Below, piece by piece: positions 1 to 4,946 of a stretch of DNA of 5,966 nt (positions are counted from its first letter, which is position 1; every line of letters begins with the position of its first letter). The DNA is from an uncultured bacterium. Lineage in GTDB: Bacteria > Patescibacteriota > Saccharimonadia > Saccharimonadales > Saccharimonadaceae. Below the pieces are notes generated by a model. It saw only the letters and a program-made list of their open reading frames with translations, was not told the origin of the DNA and did no database searches. The translations under genes and the position numbers were made by a program. Location of the stretch: assembly GCA_903889015.1 (NCBI GenBank), contig CAISVS010000130.1, forward strand, positions 1-5,966. The letters are read 5' to 3'.

Positions 1-594
1 ATAACGACTGATAATTAAACTGACGCCACTGGATTTGCCAATTGGATTCTCGGCACCAATATATACATTCAATGGCTCGTTTGGCGCCGCTTCACGCAAC
101 CAAGGTTCGAGGTTATCCAATAATCTGGCGACTGCCTGAGCATGGTTAGCCTGAGCAAATTCGGGTTGTGAAAACAAATTACCAATACCACTCATATATA
201 GTTCATCGCCAATTGTGGCAATGCCTAGGTTATGAGTTAATTCGACTAAACTGTCGACGGCGCTACGAATCGCACGGTCGGCGTGATTGCCGTGTGTATT
301 AACCCTGGCCTCAATCGTTCTCGCACTACGATCGAGCATTGGCAATGATTTGTCGTCATAAGCGTCGTTAATCATGTTAACGTAAAATCGATAACCGGCA
401 TCGGTTGGAATTCGGCCAGCACTGGTGTGTGGCTGTGCAATAAAGCCCATTTCTTCTAACTTAGCCATTTCGCTGCGAATTGTCGCGCTGGATACATTAA
501 AAAGTTTGGCCAGCATCACGCTGCCAACTGGAGCTGCAATCTCGGCATGTTGCTCGATAATCGCCGCTAATATCTGAATCTGACGCTCTGTCAT
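1..594 (-). CDS. hrcA: Heat-inducible transcription repressor HrcA, C-terminus cut by window edge
   Basis: HrcA binds CIRCE operators and represses chaperone operons (hrcA-grpE-dnaK-dnaJ, groESL) until heat titrates GroEL away. I translated this frame by hand: 198 uninterrupted residues starting MTERQIQILAAI and still open at base 1. Residues 1-73 form the winged-helix DNA-binding domain, with the family signatures SSATIRSEMAKLEEMGF (35-51) and QPHTSAGRIPTDAGYRFYV (54-72). Residues 135-146 (SGIGNLFSQPEF) and 178-198 (YIGAENPIGKSSG, then VSLIISRY) match the C-terminal part of the family. The C-terminal signature follows the DNA-binding domain much sooner than in the usual protein of about 340 residues, so much of the central dimerisation/GAF-like region seems missing. 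The ATG at 594-592 is chosen because the family motif starts there and the promoter ends just upstream. A perfect CIRCE 20 bp upstream implies autoregulation. The remaining C-terminus and probably grpE/dnaK lie left of the window (inferred). Confidence 0.93.
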   Translation of the reverse strand, partial: MTERQIQILAAIIEQHAEIAAPVGSVMLAKLFNVSSATIRSEMAKLEEMGFIAQPHTSAGRIPTDAGYRFYVNMINDAYDDKSLPMLDRSARTIEARVNTHGNHADRAIRSAVDSLVELTHNLGIATIGDELYMSGIGNLFSQPEFAQANHAQAVARLLDNLEPWLREAAPNEPLNVYIGAENPIGKSSGVSLIISRY

Positions 595-600
595 GTCGAT

Positions 601-630
601 ATTATATCGTAATTTAGCACTCTGTGTCAA
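601..630 (-). promoter_or_regulatory. hrcA sigma-70-type promoter, apparently leaderless
   Basis: Read on the minus strand, a perfect -35 TTGACA (630-625) and a perfect -10 TATAAT (606-601) are separated by 18 bp. Transcription normally starts about 7 nt beyond the -10 box, which is base 594 or very near it, the A of the hrcA ATG. Only six bases (600-595) separate the -10 from the start codon, leaving no room for a Shine-Dalgarno site. The mRNA is therefore predicted to be leaderless. The -35 hexamer lies inside the CIRCE spacer, so bound HrcA would directly block RNA polymerase. Confidence 0.8.
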
Positions 631-640
631 CGAGTGCTAA
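614..640. promoter_or_regulatory. CIRCE operator (HrcA binding site)
   Basis: TTAGCACTC (614-622), nine spacer bases, then GAGTGCTAA (632-640) is an exact match to the CIRCE consensus, with 9-bp perfect inverted arms. It sits 20 bp upstream of hrcA, and its spacer contains the -35 box of the hrcA promoter. The arrangement supports negative autoregulation of hrcA and any co-transcribed chaperone genes. It lies more than 110 bp upstream of the plus-strand kinase promoter, so it probably does not control that gene. Confidence 0.97.
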
Positions 641-643
641 AGT

Positions 644-736
644 GGCTATTGGAATATAGCTATTGGAATTTAGCAATTAATTTTATTACTTAGGTTCCAA
701 CCACATTCCATGTTCTAATAGCCACATTTCAATAGC
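644..736. repeat. Palindromic interspersed repeat, copy A (14-bp units)
   Basis: Two head-to-tail units of about 14 bp (consensus GGCTATTGGAATWT) occupy 644-674. Two to three degenerate units on the opposite strand occupy 703-736, so the block forms an imperfect inverted repeat. The outer arm starting at 645 matches the reverse complement of the right arm ending at 736 in 20 of 25 positions. The left array matches the array inside lepA (3031-3061) at 28 of 31 positions. The spacer 675-702 is AT-rich with nothing recognisable. The block begins three bases beyond CIRCE and ends 16 bp before the extended -10 of the kinase promoter, replacing any normal -35 there. It could fold as an RNA hairpin or DNA cruciform, or be a miniature mobile or REP-like element; which of these is unknown. 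Confidence 0.8.
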
Positions 737-752
737 GCCCAATTGTTCTAGC

Positions 753-761
753 TGTTATACT
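753..761 (+). promoter_or_regulatory. Extended -10 promoter of the kinase gene
   Basis: TGTTATACT (753-761) fits an extended -10 (TGn followed by TATACT). No good -35 is found at normal spacing; that position is occupied by the repeat arm. The start point would fall near 768-771, at or within about three bases of the ATG at 771, so this transcript too would be nearly leaderless. An AAGG at 764-767 lies only three bases from the ATG, too close for a normal Shine-Dalgarno interaction. Confidence 0.5.
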
Positions 762-770
762 TTAAGGCAT

Positions 771-1385
771 ATGTATAACCAAACACAAATAGACGCCATC
801 AAAAACTGGCTGGGTAATGGATCAATTAATATTTTTGGGCGACCATTTGCTGGCAAAGACAGCCAAGGCCGACGATTAACCGAAATATTCGGTGGTAATT
901 TAGTTGGCGGTGGCGAAATTTTGCGTGGCAGCACCATTCCTGATTACATCAAAGAATATACTCATTCAGGACATTTAATTCCTAGTGATGATTATGTAAA
1001 TATCGTTTTGCCATACCTCAGCCAACCACGCCTAGCTAACCAGCCATTATTTTTAAGCTCAGTCGGACGCTGGAGTGGCGAAGAAGAAGGTGTTATTAAG
1101 GCACTGGCAGCGTCTAATCACCCACTTAAAGCCGTCATTTTTTTAAACATATCAAACGACGATTCGCACGTCAGATGGTTAGCGCGCGACGTTAACAACG
1201 ATCGTACCGCTCGACACGACGATACCGAAGAAGTCTTGCAAACTCGATTTGACGAATTTCAGCAAAAAACCGTGCCAGTACTGGAACATTATCGAAATTT
1301 AGGCCTATTAATCGAGGTTGATGGTAAACGCACCCGCGACGAAGTTACGCAAGATATTTTGAACGCATTGCAAAAATTAGCGTAA
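771..1385 (+). CDS. Adenylate-kinase-like nucleoside monophosphate kinase
   Basis: Predicted cytosolic P-loop kinase that moves phosphate from ATP to a nucleoside monophosphate; 204 residues, close to short adenylate kinases. The P-loop GRPFAGKDSQG (23-33) follows the Adk pattern GxPxxGKGTQ, with D30 and S31 for Gly and Thr and K29 as the phosphate-binding lysine. GGGEILR (46-52) matches the NMP-binding TGDMLR region. SGHLIPSDDYV (66-76) matches the following AGxLVPDxxV helix. VGRW (98-101) stands where Adk has FPR. ARHDDTEEVLQTRF (147-160) matches the RxDDxEExxxxR segment carrying two catalytic arginines (R148, R159), and LLIEVDG near the C-terminus is also typical. Only eight residues separate R139 and R148, so the LID is the short, non-zinc kind. 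It is the only plus-strand gene here, flanked on both sides by copies of the same repeat. Substrate preference cannot be read from the sequence, so I give no symbol; it could be the cell's Adk or a divergent paralogue. The ATG at 771 fits the domain start and the promoter. Confidence 0.85.
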   Translation: MYNQTQIDAIKNWLGNGSINIFGRPFAGKDSQGRRLTEIFGGNLVGGGEILRGSTIPDYIKEYTHSGHLIPSDDYVNIVLPYLSQPRLANQPLFLSSVGRWSGEEEGVIKALAASNHPLKAVIFLNISNDDSHVRWLARDVNNDRTARHDDTEEVLQTRFDEFQQKTVPVLEHYRNLGLLIEVDGKRTRDEVTQDILNALQKLA

Positions 1386-1394
1386 GTGTAATTT

Positions 1395-1438
1395 GCTATA
1401 TTCCAATAGCCATTCGCTTGATAGCGAATCTAATAGCC
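1395..1438. repeat. Palindromic interspersed repeat, copy B
   Basis: Bases 1395-1411 are the exact reverse complement of 644-660 (GGCTATTGGAATATAGC, 17 of 17). Bases 1430-1438 carry a second minus-strand unit start (GGCTATTAG) that also occurs in the right arm of copy A. Between them lies a separate perfect hairpin (1412-1429). Copy B fills most of the gap between the convergent kinase and lepA genes. With copy A it gives the kinase gene perfect 17-bp inverted flanks. Confidence 0.8.
1412..1429. terminator. Candidate bidirectional terminator hairpin between convergent genes
   Basis: ATTCGCT (1412-1418), loop TGAT, then AGCGAAT (1423-1429) gives a perfect 7-bp stem 27 bp after the kinase stop and 15 bp beyond the lepA stop. 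Its place between convergent genes fits a shared terminator. The stem is AT-rich and neither strand has a clear U-tract after it, so termination is only a possibility; the hairpin may just be part of the repeat. Confidence 0.35.
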
Positions 1439-1443
1439 ATTTC

Positions 1444-3306
1444 TTAATCCCGCTTCAACATAACAGTAAAAGCTTCAGACGGAATATCGACTTTACCAAA
1501 TCGTTTCATCCGCTTTTTGCCTTTAGCTTGTTTTGCCAACAACTTCTTTTTGCGTGATACGTCGCCACCGTACAAATATCCTGTAACATCCTTACGAAAG
1601 GCTGACAAATCAGCTCGGGCGATGAATTTACCGCCAATAGCTGCTTGCAAAGCAACCTGAAAGTTTTGGCGCGGAATCGCTTCTTTTAATTTATCAACAA
1701 TAATACGACCTAAACTTTGAGCTTCGCTGCGATGCGCCATAATACTAAGGGCGTCAACCATGTTGCCAGCCACATAAAAGTCTAATCGCACTAAATCCTC
1801 TGTCCGATAATCATCAAGTTCATAATTAAATGATCCATAACCACTGGTGACTGACTTTAATTGATCATAAAAATCCGTCAGCAAATTAGCCAGTGGCGCT
1901 TCAAAACTGATTAGCGCCCTTTCATCAATATAACTAAGGTTTTTTTGAATGCCACGTTTATTAATAATCAATTGCAAAACTGCACCAATATAGGTTTGAG
2001 GTACAACAATTTCACCCTTTATCCAAGGCTCGCGAATTTCGCTAATTTTACTGACATCAGGCAGGTCGCTGGCACTTTTAATATCCAATTCATCACCATT
2101 TGATAGTGTTACGTGATAATCAGTCGATGGATTAGTCACGATTAAATCCAGATTATATTCGCGTTCCAAACGTTCACGAATAATATCCATATGCAGTAGA
2201 CCCAAGAATCCAATTCGCACACCAAAGCCCAAAACTGGTGAATTTTCGGGTTCAAATTGCAAGGCCGAATCACTTAGACTAAGTTTTTCAATTGCGTCTT
2301 TCAGGTCTTTATAATCATCGTTGCTGACCGGGAAAAAGCCAGCATAAACGAATGGCTTAACTAATTTGTAACCTGGTAATTGTGATGCTGTGTGGGCACG
2401 TTTAGTTGTGACCGTATCGCCAACTCGGGCATCACGCGTGGTGCGCAAATTTGTAACGATATAGCCAATTTCACCTGTTGTCAGTCCATCAATTTCTTTT
2501 TTGGCTGGCTGCAAAATTCCAACTTCTAGGGCAATGCCGTGCGCGCCGGTCGCTATCATTTCGATTACGTCGCCTTTTTTGACCATGCCGTCAACAATCC
2601 GAACATACAAAATAACACCACGATAATCATCATAATAGCTGTCGAAAATCAGCGCCCTAGTTGGCGCATCAGCGTCGCCTTGGGGGGCAGGGATTCGATC
2701 AACAATCGCTTGCAACACTTCGTCAACACCTGCACCAGTTTTGGCACTAATCTTTAATATATCTTCTTCGTTGCAGCCTAACAAATTAATAATTTCAGCA
2801 CTAACCCGCACCACATCGGCCGCTGGCAAATCGATCTTGTTTAGGACTGGAATAATCGTCAAATCAACTGCTAACGCCAAATAAACATTGGCTAAAGTTT
2901 GGGCTTGAATACCCTGACTGGCATCGACTACCAGTACCGCACCTTCACAGGCCTGCAATGATCGGCTAACCTCGTAACTAAAATCAACGTGGCCTGGGGT
3001 GTCAATCAAATTCAGTTGGTACTCAACTTCGGCTATTGGAATTTGGCTATTGGAATTTGGCTTTTGAGATTCGCCATCTTCCATATTCCATATTCCAATA
3101 GCTTGGCTTTTGTAGGCCATCCTCACAGGCGCTAATTTAATCGTAATGCCCTTTTCGCGTTCCAGATCCATACTATCCAGCAACTGTGATTTCATATCGC
3201 GTTTTTCAACTGTACCAGTCATTTCTAGCATACGGTCAGCCAAAGTTGACTTGCCGTGATCGATATGGGCAATAATGCAAAAATTTCGGATGTTTTTAAC
3301 TATCAT
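1444..3306 (-). CDS. lepA: Elongation factor 4 (LepA), translational GTPase, with a repeat-derived insertion
   Basis: LepA/EF4 is a ribosome-dependent GTPase that acts on stalled or mistranslocated ribosomes and in initiation-complex or 30S maturation. All G motifs are present: G1 AHIDHGKS (13-20), G2 region REKGITIK (50-57), G3 DTPGH (102-106, with H106 matching E. coli H81), G4 NKID (156-159) and G5 SAK (187-189). The C-terminal RNA-binding tail specific to LepA is intact (YGGDVSRKKKLLAKQAKGKK, ending EAFTVMLKRD). Length is 620 residues against about 597-600 for the family. The excess is a 24-residue segment, residues 69-92, encoded by an interspersed repeat between the G2 and G3 motifs. 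Excising it leaves YKSQEVEYQLN, close to the usual YKASDGETYQLN. Switch and catalytic residues are untouched, so the protein is probably functional (inferred). Its ATG overlaps the murJ stop by one base (TAATG), suggesting translational coupling; only a weak AGG lies upstream. It is the last gene of the ftsH-murJ-lepA run. Confidence 0.97.
   Translation of the reverse strand: MIVKNIRNFCIIAHIDHGKSTLADRMLEMTGTVEKRDMKSQLLDSMDLEREKGITIKLAPVRMAYKSQAIGIWNMEDGESQKPNSNSQIPIAEVEYQLNLIDTPGHVDFSYEVSRSLQACEGAVLVVDASQGIQAQTLANVYLALAVDLTIIPVLNKIDLPAADVVRVSAEIINLLGCNEEDILKISAKTGAGVDEVLQAIVDRIPAPQGDADAPTRALIFDSYYDDYRGVILYVRIVDGMVKKGDVIEMIATGAHGIALEVGILQPAKKEIDGLTTGEIGYIVTNLRTTRDARVGDTVTTKRAHTASQLPGYKLVKPFVYAGFFPVSNDDYKDLKDAIEKLSLSDSALQFEPENSPVLGFGVRIGFLGLLHMDIIRERLEREYNLDLIVTNPSTDYHVTLSNGDELDIKSASDLPDVSKISEIREPWIKGEIVVPQTYIGAVLQLIINKRGIQKNLSYIDERALISFEAPLANLLTDFYDQLKSVTSGYGSFNYELDDYRTEDLVRLDFYVAGNMVDALSIMAHRSEAQSLGRIIVDKLKEAIPRQNFQVALQAAIGGKFIARADLSAFRKDVTGYLYGGDVSRKKKLLAKQAKGKKRMKRFGKVDIPSEAFTVMLKRD
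3031..3102. repeat. Palindromic interspersed repeat, copy C, inside the lepA coding sequence
   Basis: Two plus-strand 14-bp units (GGCTATTGGAATTT twice, 3031-3058) are followed by inverted units at 3081-3102. Bases 3032-3046 pair with 3088-3102 over 15 bp with one mismatch. The block is exactly 72 bp and coincides with codons 69-92 of lepA, so it keeps the reading frame. Its left array is 28/31 identical to copy A. The encoded peptide (AIGIWNMEDGES, then QKPNSNSQIPIA) has no counterpart in standard LepA. I recall similar GIWN and IPNS peptides from repeat-derived stretches in CPR proteins, but cannot check that here. Confidence 0.85.
3057..3112 (+). repeat. 10-bp direct repeat at the edge of the lepA insertion
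   Basis: TTGGCTTTTG occurs at 3057-3066 and again at 3103-3112, 46 bp apart. The right copy belongs to ordinary lepA sequence (codons for YKSQ on the minus strand). The left copy lies inside the inserted block and is read in another frame (SQKPN). This may be a target-site duplication or a footprint of template switching during the insertion. Confidence 0.6.
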
Positions 3307-4931
3307 TATCGCCTAATTCCAACGAAGAGTATCTTTTTGAACCTTGCAATAATTGGATCAGCTTCGGTAAGTTTTATCATTCGACTAAAGATAACGTATG
3401 ATACTAACGAAAAGACAACGATTAAACCAAATTTTGGAAAACTCGCCAAGAAGCTTTGATCAGTCGCACTAAGTGGCAACATCGATACGCAAGTATAAGT
3501 CACAACTGCCATAAAACCAGTCACGCTGGCCATTCTGGCAATGGCATGTATAAATACTTTATCAAACAATCCTTTAATACGACGAGCCATAATCGTAAAC
3601 AATATACAAACTTCAACAATCGACACAATTGCCGTTGCCCAAGCCAACCCATAAGCACCCAAATTCAACCCCATAGTGAACCACAGTGCTAATGAAATAT
3701 TTAATCCAATCGCAAAAAACGATATATAAAGTGGGGTCTTAGTATCTTGTTGGGCATAAAAACTACGAGCCGAAATATGATAAATTGAACGAAACAAAAT
3801 TGCTATCGCTAGAATACCCAATATACTAGCCATCAAAACATCACCACCATTTTTAATAAAGTTAACTAAATACCCACGTCCAAAAAACGCAATCACTGTC
3901 ACTGGTAATGCCAGCCAAATAATAACCCGCAAAACCGACTGCAATTCACTTTTAAATAGATCTGGTCGGCCTTGGCCTAATCGTTCGGCCATTTTAGGAA
4001 AAGCTGCCGTACTAATCGCTACGCCAATTAAATTAATTGGGACATTTGACAATACCGAGGCTTGTTGATAGGCCCAAATCGTACCAGACGCCATGCGTGA
4101 TGCAAGATTTGTTTCAACTATTCCATTTACATAATCAATACCCTGATCAAGTGATCTGGCAGGTAACAATGACAAGACCCTCAAAAAACCTTTGTTTTTC
4201 CAATAAATCTTGAAATTATAATCAAACCCCATACCAAATAGTCCAGCACAGCTAATTAATAGTTGCATAATAGATCCAAGTACAACACCGAGTGCCACGC
4301 CCATAATACCACCGTCAAAAACATGCCAACCAAAAATGTTTATACCATTCGTAAAGAACATAGCACCAATAATTATGCCTATATTATATACCGCTGGCGC
4401 CATAGCAAAAAATGTAAACCGTCCAACCGCCTGTTGCATGCTGGCGACAACAGACCCAATTGCAAACAAGAATGGGTTAATCGCAATCACACGCATCATA
4501 CTGACTGCCAATGCCCGACTAGATTCATCCAAACCTGGGCCAACAACATACTGAACCAGTGGTTGTGCAAAAATCATGATCAACAAACTAGCGATTAACG
4601 TTAAAAGCGCCATAAAATTTAACATACTAGTTGAAAGTTCCCAGGCTGACTTTTTATTATGATCCGCTAAACGCTGATTAAAAACTGGTATAAAAGTAAC
4701 GCTCAGCGCGCCCGAAACCAGGATAAAAAACATAAAATCAGGAATCGTAAATGCCACTGTATAAGCGTCAATTCCCTGTGGATAGGTACTGTAATACAAA
4801 CTGGTTAACAGCCGAGCACGAATCAGACCCAAGACACTTGCTAGCAACGATGAGCCAGCCAACAAGGTAGCCGCCAGCTGGAGCGGCAGTTTCAAGTTGG
4901 CCTTAGCAATCGTTATCCTGAATCGATCCAT
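3306..4931 (-). CDS. murJ: MurJ/MviN-family lipid II flippase, divergent
   Basis: MurJ flips lipid II, the peptidoglycan precursor, across the cytoplasmic membrane; it belongs to the MOP exporter superfamily. The 541 residues are strongly hydrophobic with about 14 likely membrane segments (for example near 18-37, 105-126, 143-165, 173-193 and 285-305), the normal size and shape. Family signatures are SVLGLIR (32-38), IDAYTVAFTIPDF (54-66), SGALSVTFIPVF (73-84), MQQAVGRFTFFAMAP (165-179) and FYAQQDTKTP (391-400). R38 and D55 match E. coli R24 and D39. By my alignment from memory, positions matching E. coli R18, R52, R53 and the TM8 arginine (R270) are S32, F68, F69 and V293, so several charged cavity residues are missing. 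The transport substrate or mechanism may differ, and another MOP-family lipid flippase is the main alternative. It starts 15 nt after ftsH with no Shine-Dalgarno at normal distance, and its TAA overlaps the lepA ATG. Confidence 0.88.
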   Translation of the reverse strand: MDRFRITIAKANLKLPLQLAATLLAGSSLLASVLGLIRARLLTSLYYSTYPQGIDAYTVAFTIPDFMFFILVSGALSVTFIPVFNQRLADHNKKSAWELSTSMLNFMALLTLIASLLIMIFAQPLVQYVVGPGLDESSRALAVSMMRVIAINPFLFAIGSVVASMQQAVGRFTFFAMAPAVYNIGIIIGAMFFTNGINIFGWHVFDGGIMGVALGVVLGSIMQLLISCAGLFGMGFDYNFKIYWKNKGFLRVLSLLPARSLDQGIDYVNGIVETNLASRMASGTIWAYQQASVLSNVPINLIGVAISTAAFPKMAERLGQGRPDLFKSELQSVLRVIIWLALPVTVIAFFGRGYLVNFIKNGGDVLMASILGILAIAILFRSIYHISARSFYAQQDTKTPLYISFFAIGLNISLALWFTMGLNLGAYGLAWATAIVSIVEVCILFTIMARRIKGLFDKVFIHAIARMASVTGFMAVVTYTCVSMLPLSATDQSFLASFPKFGLIVVFSLVSYVIFSRMIKLTEADPIIARFKKILFVGIRR

Positions 4932-4946
4932 TTATCAATTACTAGG

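Noticed and set aside
644..736. CRISPR array
   Set aside because: The units are 14 bp, adjacent or inverted, with no uniform unique spacers, and no cas genes are present.
2539..2757. Plus-strand open frame within lepA, and similar short frames within murJ and ftsH
   Set aside because: They lie antisense to clear conserved genes, have low-complexity sequence with no family resemblance, and lack promoters or ribosome binding sites.
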